Shown in pieces: positions 1 to 6,612 of a stretch of 33,137 nucleotides of DNA. Position 1 is the stretch's first letter. Every line of letters begins with the position of its first letter. The stretch comes from Rhodoferax sp. OV413. Lineage in GTDB: Bacteria > Pseudomonadota > Gammaproteobacteria > Burkholderiales > Burkholderiaceae_C. The stretch spans positions 1 to 33,137 of the forward strand of contig CAMAWD010000075.1 of the NCBI GenBank assembly GCA_945861785.1, written 5' to 3'. The position numbers and the translations under genes are program-made. A model generated the notes under the pieces. The model did no database searches. It was given only the letters and a program-made list of their open reading frames with translations, and was not told where the DNA came from.

Positions 1-237
1 CAGGACGGGCTTGAGCGACCAGCGCCAGGCGAGCAAACTGAGGACCGCCACTATGAGCAGGAACAAGGCCACGCCAAAGCCTGCTGCGAAGGCCAGGCCC
101 CGGGCATTTTGCAGCTCTGGCAGTTGTGCGAGGTGGCGCCACAGCGGCACGTTGGCCACCGTCACCAACCAGAACGCCGAAAGCACGATCAGTGCAAACG
201 GATGGCGACCGGTCGAAACCGCATTCCACGTGCGCAC
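1..237 (-). CDS. eptA: Phosphoethanolamine transferase, EptA family (5' part only)
   Basis: Only the first 79 codons lie in the window; the gene runs off the left edge. The visible part is the membrane-anchor region: HPFALIVLSAFWLVTVANVP forms the first membrane helix, a short periplasmic stretch follows, then a second helix ending in LKPVL. This matches the N-terminal pattern of EptA/MCR enzymes, which transfer phosphoethanolamine from phosphatidylethanolamine to lipid A in the periplasm. The catalytic sulfatase-fold domain is outside the window. A TGA lies two codons upstream of the GTG at 235-237, so this GTG is the first usable start; the ribosome site is poor. It is 53 bases downstream of the YqhA-like gene and is probably the last gene of that operon. 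Family assignment rests on the N-terminus alone. Confidence 0.72.
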   Translation of the reverse strand, partial: MRTWNAVSTGRHPFALIVLSAFWLVTVANVPLWRHLAQLPELQNARGLAFAAGFGVALFLLIVAVLSLLAWRWSLKPVL

Positions 238-290
238 GGTTCAGATGCCCCGTTCGAAGCAAGACAACTGCGCACTGCGTGCCATCACCC

Positions 291-905
291 CTACTCCCCT
301 ATCCCGGTCGAACCCGCATTGCCATGCGACATCAGTTTGTCGGTATACGCAATTGCCAACGCCGAAAACAGAAAAACCACGTGGATGATCGTTTGCCACA
401 TCAACACCTTGACTTCGTAGTTGGCGGCATTGATGAAAGTTCGCAGCAGGTGGATGGACGATATGCCAATGATCGCGGTCGCGAGTTTGACCTTCAGCAC
501 GGAAGCGTTCACGCCACTCAACCACTCCGGCTGGTCGGCATGGCCCTCCAGGTTCATGCGGCTGACGAAGGTCTCGTAGCCACCCACAATCACCATGATC
601 AGCAGATTGGAGATCATCACCACGTCAATCAGTGCCAGCACCACGAGCATGATCAGGGTCTCGTTCAGCGATGTGACCTGGAAATCGGTCTTGTAGCCCA
701 CGCTGGTGATCAGTTGCTGAAGGGCCGTCGGGCTACCAAATGCAGCTTTGAGCAGATGGACCAGTTCGACCCAGAAGTTGTACACGTAGACCATCTGCGC
801 GGCGATGAGACCGAGGTACAGAGGCAACTGAAGCCAGCGGCTGGCAAAAATCAGGTTCGGCAAGAAGCCGATCTTGGTGGGCTTGGTCGTTGGCAAACTG
901 GTCAT
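291..905 (-). CDS. YqhA/UPF0114 family inner-membrane protein
   Basis: This 204-residue protein has about four hydrophobic segments. It contains the motifs FASRWLQLPLYLGL near the N-terminus, IDVVMISNLLIMVIVGGYE in the middle and ISSIHLLRTFINA toward the C-terminus. These line up with E. coli YqhA (UPF0114, about 164 residues). The extra length is a longer N-terminus and a loop near residues 50-75. The family has no established biochemical function. Its ATG overlaps the ctaG stop codon (ATGA), so it is translationally coupled to the cytochrome oxidase assembly gene. Why a YqhA-like protein travels with copper genes is not evident from the sequence. Confidence 0.85.
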   Translation of the reverse strand: MTSLPTTKPTKIGFLPNLIFASRWLQLPLYLGLIAAQMVYVYNFWVELVHLLKAAFGSPTALQQLITSVGYKTDFQVTSLNETLIMLVVLALIDVVMISNLLIMVIVGGYETFVSRMNLEGHADQPEWLSGVNASVLKVKLATAIIGISSIHLLRTFINAANYEVKVLMWQTIIHVVFLFSALAIAYTDKLMSHGNAGSTGIGE

Positions 906-1510
906 GAACCGATCCTCGAAGGTGACGTTGCTGGTGGGCCCCCGTCGGAGCCCGGCGCAGCGGGCACGGTGCCGCCAACCTCGAAAAACGTGTAGGACAG
1001 TGTGATCGTCTTGACATCCCGCGACAGCTTGGGGTCGATCACGAATGCAACTGGCCAGGACTTCTTCTCACCTGGCTCCAACGTGTATTGGTTGAAGCAA
1101 AAACACTGCAGCTTGTTGAAGTAGGCACTGGCCTGCCGTGGCGCGTAACTCGGGATTGCCTGGGCCGCCATGCGTCGGTTCTGGGTATTCTGAAACTCAT
1201 ACAGCACGGTTGTCAGTTCCCCGGGATGCACCTGCACTGACCGTACCGCGGGCTTGAACTCCCACGGACCACGCGCGTTGGCGTCGAACTCGACGGTGAT
1301 CGTGCGGCTTTTGTCGATCTGGGTGTTGGCCACGATGGCCGGAACTGCGCCGGGAATATTTCGTTCGCCAAGGGCCAGAATGTTGATGCCAGTCACCTCG
1401 CAAATAGCCTTGTAGATCGGCCCGAGTGCGTAGCCGAACGCCAGCATTCCGATGGCGATCACCACCAGCTTGAGCGCCATCGTCCGGTTAACGGACCGCA
1501 AGTTCATCAT
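902..1510 (-). CDS. ctaG: Cytochrome c oxidase assembly protein CtaG/Cox11
   Basis: Cox11 is a periplasm-facing, membrane-anchored copper chaperone that delivers copper to the CuB site of subunit I of aa3-type oxidases. The 202-residue protein has one N-terminal membrane helix (about residues 12-30) followed by an immunoglobulin-like domain. The copper-binding CFCF motif is at residues 136-139 (LQCFCFNQYTLEPGE), so the metal-binding cysteines are intact. The length fits the family. Two consecutive ATG codons give a start at 1510 or 1507; the first overlaps the stop of the small upstream gene. No oxidase subunit gene (ctaC, ctaD, ctaE) is present, so this is a copy removed from its usual operon. 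Overlap with the next gene suggests one transcript. Confidence 0.95.
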   Translation of the reverse strand: MMNLRSVNRTMALKLVVIAIGMLAFGYALGPIYKAICEVTGINILALGERNIPGAVPAIVANTQIDKSRTITVEFDANARGPWEFKPAVRSVQVHPGELTTVLYEFQNTQNRRMAAQAIPSYAPRQASAYFNKLQCFCFNQYTLEPGEKKSWPVAFVIDPKLSRDVKTITLSYTFFEVGGTVPAAPGSDGGPPATSPSRIGS

Positions 1511-1620
1511 TTGGATCCAAGGATATAGATCTTGACCACGATGCCGAGAAACATCACAAGAGCGACCGACGCCAGGATCATCGCCAGTCTGAAATTGGCC
1601 TTCTTTTGTTCAGGGGTCAT
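1507..1620 (-). CDS. Small cytochrome oxidase assembly protein (37 aa)
   Basis: Translation from the ATG at 1618-1620 gives a 37-residue single-helix membrane protein that begins MTPEQKKANFRLAMILASVA and ends KIYILGSK. In Burkholderiales a very similar tiny protein is encoded immediately before ctaG in the cytochrome oxidase operon and is annotated as a cytochrome oxidase small assembly protein; I recognise it from that pattern. Its stop codon overlaps the ctaG start, which preserves the chromosomal gene pair. The N-terminal EQKK would face the cytoplasm. Its mechanism is not known to me. Confidence 0.8.
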   Translation of the reverse strand: MTPEQKKANFRLAMILASVALVMFLGIVVKIYILGSK

Positions 1621-1689
1621 GGTGGAGAGCTCCGATTGACAAATTGGTGAATGGAATAGGTACGAAAGTGACGACTCAACATGTAGCGG

Positions 1690-2199
1690 TCACCTGGCTG
1701 CGGCCACGTTGATGGTGCCGATGATGTTCGGCAGGTAATGACCGGCAATGGGGCATGCGAAATTGAAGGTTCCCGAGGTGTTGAAGGTCCACACGATTTC
1801 CGCTGTTTTGCCGGCAGGAACCTGGGCGACAAAGAGCTCGTCGTGCACTCGGTCTGGATACTGCACCATCAGCGCCGCGTGTTCCTCGAGCGACTGACGG
1901 GTGCCGATCACGAATTCATGTGCGGACGAACCATTGTTTGTCAACACTATCTTCAAGGTTTCACCCTGCACTACATCGATGTAGTCCGGCAATAGGCGGA
2001 TTCTTTCGGTAATCGAAAAGTTGACGGTCCTGTTGACCGCGTTTGGGTTTCCTGCGGTACCCCATGGCTTTTGCTCTGGCTTCTTTAGGCTGTTGCCGGC
2101 CCCTGCCTTCTTGGCCGCCGGCATGTCACCACGTGACATGGCAGACGAACTGCTGCCCGTAGCCAATAGTGCGATCACCGTCCAGAGCAGGTATTTCAT
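1690..2199 (-). CDS. Exported cupredoxin-like protein lacking the axial Met
   Basis: A 169-residue periplasmic protein with a signal peptide (MKYLLWTVIALLATG, cleavage near residue 20) and a single cupredoxin domain over about residues 55-169. His94 (SSAHEFVIG), Cys149 and His154 (ACPIAGHY) match three of the four type 1 copper ligands. The fourth position, where plastocyanin-like proteins have Met five residues after the second His, is Ile159 here. It is a diverged paralogue of the CopI-like protein at 12997-13497, which keeps the Met. The start at 2199 is chosen because it gives the signal peptide; the frame is open further upstream. It lies 53 bases after the DsbA-like gene. It may carry or sense copper, or supply it to Cox11; that is inference. 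Confidence 0.85.
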   Translation of the reverse strand: MKYLLWTVIALLATGSSSSAMSRGDMPAAKKAGAGNSLKKPEQKPWGTAGNPNAVNRTVNFSITERIRLLPDYIDVVQGETLKIVLTNNGSSAHEFVIGTRQSLEEHAALMVQYPDRVHDELFVAQVPAGKTAEIVWTFNTSGTFNFACPIAGHYLPNIIGTINVAAAR

Positions 2200-2252
2200 A
2201 GTGCCAATCAGTGGCCGGTCGGCATGACCAACCGAGCAGCGCCAGGTAGCCA

Positions 2253-2906
2253 TTAGGGATAAATGGCCTTGATCTCCTGGAGGACCATCGCGCGCAGCGC
2301 ATCCGGATTGGTTTCCAGCAACGGTCGGCCATTGACATAGAAGGTCGGGGTTTTCTTGACCTGCAGCATGGCGATGTCCTCGGCATCCTGCTTCAGGATG
2401 GCATCGAAGCGCGGGTTCTCCATGTCGCGCTTCGCCTTGTCGACATCCAGCCCAACCGTTTGCAGGATGCCCCAGACACGCTGGACCTGCGGGTTGCCAT
2501 GTTCGGCCCAATCCGGCTGGGCCTTCAGCACCGCTTCCAGCGACTGCCAGTACAAACCTTGGCTTTTGGTGGCCTCCAGCATCTTCACCACCACATCGGA
2601 ACCTTGGTGAAAGGCCGCGTAGCGGAGCACCAGACGTACCTTCTGCGGGTTCTCGGCCAGAATCGATTTGACATACGGGTAGAACGCGCGGCAGGCCTCA
2701 CACGACGGGTCGAAAAACTCCACAATCGTGACCTTCGCATCGGCGGGTCCGGTTGTCGGCGAGTGAAACTGCACCAGCGACGCGCTGCTGGTTTTTGCTG
2801 CTTCGGTGCGCTCCTGGCCCTTCTTGTTCTGATAGACGAACATGGCGGCGACAAAGGCAACCAGGACCGCGACAACCGTGCCAACAACAATACTACTTCT
2901 CTTCAT
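2253..2906 (-). CDS. DsbA-like periplasmic thiol:disulfide oxidoreductase
   Basis: This 217-residue protein has an N-terminal signal anchor (about residues 6-25), then a DsbA/BdbD-type thioredoxin fold. The active site is C69-E-A-C72 within FFDPSCEACRAFYP, and the cis-proline loop is KKTPTFYVNGRP near residue 186. The family oxidises or isomerises cysteines of exported proteins. The CEAC dipeptide differs from the CPHC of classical DsbA, so the redox potential probably differs. It overlaps the dsbB-like gene by 14 bases, which makes a DsbA-DsbB redox pair likely. Plausible clients are the many cysteine-rich copper and transfer proteins of this element, but no specific client is shown. Confidence 0.9.
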   Translation of the reverse strand: MKRSSIVVGTVVAVLVAFVAAMFVYQNKKGQERTEAAKTSSASLVQFHSPTTGPADAKVTIVEFFDPSCEACRAFYPYVKSILAENPQKVRLVLRYAAFHQGSDVVVKMLEATKSQGLYWQSLEAVLKAQPDWAEHGNPQVQRVWGILQTVGLDVDKAKRDMENPRFDAILKQDAEDIAMLQVKKTPTFYVNGRPLLETNPDALRAMVLQEIKAIYP

Positions 2907-3342
2907 GGCTTCTTCTATTCAAAAGGAACAACACGACAACAATGGCCAGGAATGCAACCAGGGACATCAGTGGAATGGTCAGGAACCCCCAGATCTGCAG
3001 TTTGACATCGCTGCAGGGGACGTCCTGGCTGCATGGCTGGATCCCTTTCGGTATGTAGCCAAGGTACAGCAGGCAGTGGAACGCGGCAAGGGCCACGCCG
3101 ACAAGCGCCAAGGGCTGGGCATACTTGACGACGTGTACGTCTTGTGTCCACAACGCAATGCCGAGGATGAGCGCCAGCGCATACATGGGAATGCGTTGGT
3201 ACCAGCACAACACGCAAGGCGCGTAGTCCATCACCTCACTCAAGAACAGACTGCCCGCCATTGAAACGACTGCCAGGAGCCAGCCGACGAACAGCAACGC
3301 CCATTGGCGCGCACTGATCACCGTTGCTGGGTTAAGCGGCAT
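2893..3342 (-). CDS. dsbB: Disulfide bond formation protein B (DsbB/BdbC type)
   Basis: A small four-helix membrane protein of 149 residues. It shows the two cysteine pairs of the family: C43-V-L-C46 following the first periplasmic loop (YAPCVLCWYQRIPMYALAL) and C104/C110 in the second (QPCSQDVPC). DsbB reoxidises DsbA by passing electrons to quinone. The start at 3342 (MPLNPATV) gives an 11-base overlap with lspA; a start at 3393 is also open but would overlap lspA by more than 60 bases. Together with the overlapping DsbA-like gene it forms a complete oxidative pair. Confidence 0.92.
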   Translation of the reverse strand: MPLNPATVISARQWALLFVGWLLAVVSMAGSLFLSEVMDYAPCVLCWYQRIPMYALALILGIALWTQDVHVVKYAQPLALVGVALAAFHCLLYLGYIPKGIQPCSQDVPCSDVKLQIWGFLTIPLMSLVAFLAIVVVLFLLNRRSHEEK

Positions 3343-3850
3343 GGGGCTTTCCGGGCTCCAAGGGCGCAGCGCGGCTTCGGAAAGTATTGGCAATCAAGAG
3401 GAGCGCAGCGATGCTGACGCAGATGTCGGCGATGTTGAACGCCGGCCAGTGCCAGGTGCGCCAATACAGATCGATGTAGTCCACCACGGCGCCGATGCGC
3501 ATGCGATCAGCAGCATTGCCCAGCGCACCTGCAAGCAACAACGTGTACGCCAACGCATCGATTCGGGACACAACGCCGCGCCACAAGACCACCACCAGGA
3601 CCCCACTGACGACCACGGCAATGGTCGAGAAAAAGTAGCGTTGCCATCCACCTGCGTCCGCCAGGAAAGAAAATGCTGCTCCGGGATTGAGAACGTAGAC
3701 CCAATTGAATCCAGTTACGATCGGCAGGACTTCATGCAATTGCATGGTCTGGGTCACCTGGTACTTGACGGCCTGGTCGATGGCCCACAACAACAATGCG
3801 AGACTCAACCAGCGCCACCGTAACATGGCTTCCAATGGCGTTCGGGTCAT
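3332..3850 (-). CDS. lspA: Lipoprotein signal peptidase (signal peptidase II)
   Basis: LspA is the membrane aspartyl protease that removes signal peptides from diacylglyceryl-modified prolipoproteins. The 172-residue protein has four membrane helices and both catalytic aspartates: Asp115 in GNAADR and Asp142 in FNIAD. The GAAFSF motif near residue 57 is also present. It is probably an extra copy, since mobile metal-resistance clusters of betaproteobacteria often carry an accessory lspA. Its ATG overlaps the stop of the PCuAC gene and its 3' end overlaps dsbB. Lipoprotein clients within the window include the TolC-like protein and TraV. Confidence 0.95.
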   Translation of the reverse strand: MTRTPLEAMLRWRWLSLALLLWAIDQAVKYQVTQTMQLHEVLPIVTGFNWVYVLNPGAAFSFLADAGGWQRYFFSTIAVVVSGVLVVVLWRGVVSRIDALAYTLLLAGALGNAADRMRIGAVVDYIDLYWRTWHWPAFNIADICVSIAALLLIANTFRSRAAPLEPGKPHAA

Positions 3851-4296
3851 TTTTGGTAAGGATCCTTGAAACTCGTCCTGGCACTGACGGAAACGGTCCG
3901 CTTCAGCCCCTTCGCATCGGCAAACAGCAGTTCCAAAGGCACGGTTTGGCCGGATTTGATGGTTTGAGTCAAGTCCATCATCATCACGTGGTATCCACCG
4001 GACTTGAGTTCAACGGTCGCGTTGGCGGGAATCTCAAGACCGCCAAGATGCGCGCGCATTTTCATGACGCCACCTTCCATCTTCATCTCGTGAATCTCGT
4101 TGATACTGGCGGCAGGGGTGGCCACGGACATCAGCTTGACAGGTTCCGCCGAGGTGATCTTCATGAACGCTCCCGTGGCCTGCTGGCCCGGCACTGTGGC
4201 ACGCACCCACGCGTTTTCCACCTTGATTTGTGCTGATGCCAGCGTGGCACTACAACAAAGCGCGAGCGCGAGCCAGCGGGATCGCAGTTGGTTCAT
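3847..4296 (-). CDS. Periplasmic copper chaperone, PCuAC family
   Basis: PCuAC proteins bind Cu(I) in the periplasm and supply it to the CuA site of cytochrome oxidase, often with Sco or TlpA-type thioredoxins. The 149-residue protein has a signal peptide ending ATLASAQ and a compact beta domain. Copper ligands match the family motif: His69 and Met71, Met80 (H-X10-M), then His103-V-Met105 in GGYHVMMMDL. The start at 4296 follows AGAG at 7 bases; an in-frame ATG at 4314 would add six residues before the signal peptide. It is the first gene of a unit with a CueR-type promoter 31 bases upstream, so expression should rise with copper. Confidence 0.92.
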   Translation of the reverse strand: MNQLRSRWLALALCCSATLASAQIKVENAWVRATVPGQQATGAFMKITSAEPVKLMSVATPAASINEIHEMKMEGGVMKMRAHLGGLEIPANATVELKSGGYHVMMMDLTQTIKSGQTVPLELLFADAKGLKRTVSVSARTSFKDPYQK

Positions 4297-4326
4297 TGGC
4301 ACTCTTGGGAACATCCACGGGATTGG

Positions 4327-4352
4327 AAACCTTAGAGCCGCTTCAATGTCAA
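4327..4352 (-). promoter_or_regulatory. CueR-type promoter of the PCuAC operon
   Basis: On the minus strand TTGAC (4352-4348) is followed after 14 bases by AAGGTTT (4333-4327). This is the spacing of the E. coli copA promoter and of the two other boxes in this window. The half-sites ACATTGAAG and CTCTAAGGT agree in about six of nine positions. The -10 element 19 bases after TTGACA is TCCAAT, weaker than at copZ. MerR-type activators act on such overlong spacers. This is a prediction from geometry and sequence. Confidence 0.72.
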
Positions 4353-4691
4353 GCTATATTCCCCACGATGCGTAGGGAATTTCATTGCCCCAGCGCTGTC
4401 GGCAGATCGGATTGGCTGCGCGACGCGTCCGGATTGCCGGAGTTCGTCAAGGACTGCCAAAAGCGGGCAATGCGCATACTGCGGGGGGCGCACTGGTCGC
4501 CGTGTTACGGGCCTTGCATAAAGCTCGCCATCATGAAAGTGCTGGATTTGAAGTGACCGAACTGGGCGTGGCAGCGTCCTGGCCCAGAGCCATCACCGGA
4601 TTGCGTGTGCTGTTGCTGTGCAATTTCCCCGGCGCCCGTTCAACATCCAGCCAGGATGCTGTGTCAGCGGAGCGGCTGGCTGGGCTCACAC
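4353..4691. other. Gene-poor stretch upstream of the PCuAC operon
   Basis: This stretch of about 340 bases separates the end of the tlpA-like gene from the PCuAC promoter. Several frames are open across it, but none gave a product I recognise. A 6-base inverted repeat (ATTCCC at 4358-4363, GGGAAT at 4375-4380) lies just upstream of the CueR box and could be a second operator. I found no clear terminator after tlpA. Confidence 0.5.
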
Positions 4692-5162
4692 TCACGGGCC
4701 TACAGCCTGGAGCCGTTCGGTCAAGGTGGCTGCCGACAGTTCACCGACCCGCATGCTCACCAGTTGGCCCTTCGCGTTGAAAAACAGCGTCGTAGGAAGT
4801 GCACGCTGCTTGAATGCGGCCCCGATCTGCCCCTGTCCATCCAGCAGCACGTTGCGCAGTGATAGCTTGCGGGCGACTAGCCACGCGGCCACCTTGTCGG
4901 CCGACTCACCCTGGTTCACGAATACAAAGTTCACGCCGGGGTGATCGGCTTGCGCCTTCTGCAGCACTGGCATTTCACGGACGCACGGGGGGCACCAGGT
5001 GGCCCACAGATTCACCACCGTCGGTTTCCCCTTGAACTCAGCGAGTTGCACCGTTCGTCCCTCAAGTGACGCAAAACCAAGTGCAGGCAACTCCTGACCG
5101 GCATCGGCTCGCAATGCGAGGGCAATGTTGCCAACCAGCCAGACAACGGATCCCGTCATCAA
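4692..5162 (-). CDS. TlpA-type thioredoxin (C-terminal part of a stop-split fusion)
   Basis: The 156-residue product has one hydrophobic N-terminal segment (about residues 3-18) and then a TlpA/ResA-like thioredoxin domain with W56-C-P-P-C60 in NLWATWCPPCVREMP and a cis-Pro loop ALPTTLFF. TlpA-type proteins reduce periplasmic disulfides and help metallate oxidase copper sites or mature cytochrome c. The start is TTG at 5162 or ATG at 5159. It lies in the same reading frame as the upstream Lgt-like ORF, separated only by TAA and one codon. In related Burkholderiales proteins I recall the two parts as one polypeptide. It may be made by reinitiation with its own membrane anchor, or the locus may be a recent nonsense mutant. 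Confidence 0.85.
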   Translation of the reverse strand: MMTGSVVWLVGNIALALRADAGQELPALGFASLEGRTVQLAEFKGKPTVVNLWATWCPPCVREMPVLQKAQADHPGVNFVFVNQGESADKVAAWLVARKLSLRNVLLDGQGQIGAAFKQRALPTTLFFNAKGQLVSMRVGELSAATLTERLQAVGP

Positions 5163-5165
5163 GGC

Positions 5166-5510
5166 TTACTGCAGGGGCCTACGCAATAAGGGCCGTCGCC
5201 CTTGCAAGCTCAGTGCGAACAGCCACGCACCCACGAAGCCGGCAGTGGCCGTCCATCCGCCATCCCGGACATCGAGGACATCCAGTGGTGACGCGAGGTA
5301 GACCGAACGAAATTCCCAGACAAATGACAGGCGGGCCACGACCAGCCCGACCAACAGTGTCTTCCACAGCATTGTCTCGACCTCGACCCCTGCTTTTCGG
5401 GCTATTTGATTTCCGACAAATAGACTCGTGCCCACGGTAACAAACAGAAGCAGGAGCGCGTACGGCAGCACGATTGGTCCAAAAACAAAGGCGCTATTCA
5501 CGCGCAGCAC
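5166..5510 (-). CDS. Lgt-like membrane segment (N-terminal part of a stop-split fusion)
   Basis: A 114-residue hydrophobic protein with about three membrane helices. It contains VARLSFVWEFRSVYLASPLD and VLDVRDGGW, resembling the N-terminal region of prolipoprotein diacylglyceryl transferase. The arginines and DGGW pattern are shared, but most of the Lgt enzyme is missing. In related proteins this segment is fused to a TlpA domain and probably serves as a membrane anchor rather than an acyltransferase. Here the frame stops at TAA (5166-5168), and the TlpA part continues in the same frame after one codon. The start is GTG at 5510, or GTG three codons later. The ORF could still be translated. 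Confidence 0.7.
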   Translation of the reverse strand: MLRVNSAFVFGPIVLPYALLLLFVTVGTSLFVGNQIARKAGVEVETMLWKTLLVGLVVARLSFVWEFRSVYLASPLDVLDVRDGGWTATAGFVGAWLFALSLQGRRPLLRRPLQ

Positions 5511-5632
5511 TCACCGAGCAATTGACCAATGGCCGAAGGAACAACATCCGATTTCCAGCGTTTGTACAAGACAGGCCGCCATTGCGCGGCACCCAAATCG
5601 ACCACACACATTGTGATCGCCACCACATCATG
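5494..5632 (-). other. Possible small overlapping ORF between two membrane genes
   Basis: The stop of the unknown membrane gene overlaps an ATG (ATGATG near 5632), which opens a 45-residue frame to a TAG at 5494. Another frame in the same interval reads LGAAQWRPVLYKRWKSDVV and ends LLGECCA, which also looks protein-like. Neither is recognised and at most one can be real. The interval is listed because the ATGA overlap matches other gene joints in this operon. Confidence 0.25.
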
Positions 5633-6098
5633 GACCGACAGGCTTGCGCCCCAAGTTGCACCACTTGCCGACCATCCGGAACGTCAAAGGCGGAAGCACG
5701 AGCATTTGCAGCACAGGAGTCAAGCCAATCGCCAGATAAGGAATTATTGGCATCTGATCGGTGTAGGCCCATCGTTGAAGCACGTGCAGCGCAAACCATT
5801 CGATCCCCACTGCGACTGCTAATCCCATGCCCAACATGAATCCGGTCTCGGCGCGACTGACAGGAATGAACCAGTCAGCGCGCCGAAACACAATCCACCC
5901 TGCCATATGGATGACGAGCAACGCGATGCCATCACCCAACGCCGCAATGAAGCAGTGCCACCAGATCGCGCGGATCGACACCATGCCCACGAAAAGGAAT
6001 GCCTGGGATGCTTCCCAAAGGTAGTTGCCTGCGACCCCCACGGTGAATATGGCGAGGCAAATCCGCAGCCATCGAGGACACCTGACACCGCATGTCAT
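5628..6098 (-). CDS. Conserved inner-membrane protein of unknown function
   Basis: I cannot name this protein. It has 156 residues and about four membrane helices, with many aromatic residues: NYLWEASQAFLFVG, GWIVFRRADWF, GIEWFALHVLQRWAYTDQMP and LQMLVLPPLTF. The start at 6098 (MTCGVRCPRW) is chosen because the open frame upstream is arginine- and serine-rich and would not form part of a membrane protein. It sits between cueR (82 bases upstream) and the Lgt-like ORF, so it is probably cotranscribed with copA and cueR and induced by copper. The W/Y-rich loops and charged residues within helices suggest a small enzyme or transporter subunit, but no catalytic motif is recognised. Confidence 0.75.
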   Translation of the reverse strand: MTCGVRCPRWLRICLAIFTVGVAGNYLWEASQAFLFVGMVSIRAIWWHCFIAALGDGIALLVIHMAGWIVFRRADWFIPVSRAETGFMLGMGLAVAVGIEWFALHVLQRWAYTDQMPIIPYLAIGLTPVLQMLVLPPLTFRMVGKWCNLGRKPVGP

Positions 6099-6180
6099 GG
6101 CTGGCCAGCCACTGTTTGGCGGCCACCGATAACCCTGGACATTGCCTTTGTGCGTCGCAATGGGAACGCCTGTGGAATCA

Positions 6181-6612
6181 TTATGGCGCGGCGCCGTGCT
6201 CCTGCCCGAGCTGGTCGAGGATCGGGCAGTCGGGCCGGTGGTCACCGTGGCAGCAATGCACCAGCGACGCCAGCGTCTGTTTCATGGACACCAGTTCGGC
6301 GATGCGACGGTCCAGGTCGGCCAGGTGTACCGAGGCAATGCGTTTGACGTTTTCGCTGGAGCGCCGCTTGTTATGCCACAGTTTCAGCAACTCGGAAATC
6401 TCGGGCATGCTAAAACCCAAGTCGCGGGCGCGCTTGATGAAACGCAGCGTGTGCACCTCGCGCTCGGTGTACTGCCGGTAGCCTGAATCAGTGCGCAGGA
6501 CCGCAGGCAACAGGCCCAGGGCTTCGTAGTGGCGCACCATCTTGGCGGAGACTTTGGCGCGCTCCGCGGCTTGGCCGATATTGAAGGTGTTCGTCATGGT
6601 CATGTCGGTCAT
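6181..6612 (-). CDS. cueR: Copper-responsive MerR-family regulator CueR
   Basis: CueR senses cytoplasmic Cu(I) and activates promoters with a long -35/-10 spacer. The 143-residue protein has the MerR winged-helix domain ([20 protein letters not shown] at residues 11-30), a dimerisation helix over about residues 80-118, and a metal-binding loop [13 protein letters not shown], with Cys121 and Cys129 at the two CueR ligand positions. Its ATG overlaps the copA stop (ATGA), so it is cotranscribed with copA from a CueR-type promoter and should be autoactivated. A start at residue 4 or 6 is also possible. Targets predicted here are the boxes at 4327-4352, 8886-8911 and 8962-8987. Confidence 0.95.
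   Translation of the reverse strand: MTDMTMTNTFNIGQAAERAKVSAKMVRHYEALGLLPAVLRTDSGYRQYTEREVHTLRFIKRARDLGFSMPEISELLKLWHNKRRSSENVKRIASVHLADLDRRIAELVSMKQTLASLVHCCHGDHRPDCPILDQLGQEHGAAP

Noticed and set aside
1637-1665. Plus-strand TTGACAAATTGG followed by AATAGGT, resembling a CueR box
   Set aside because: The right half lacks AAGGT, there is no dyad, and the site points into the 3' end of minus-strand genes with no plus-strand gene behind it.
4660-4730. Possible terminator after tlpA from GGCTC/GAGCC
   Set aside because: The arms are short, the loop is over 20 bases and no T-run follows.
4385-4780. A 131-codon plus-strand frame across the gap before the PCuAC operon
   Set aside because: It runs into the 3' end of the tlpA gene on the other strand, has no ribosome site and no recognisable domain.
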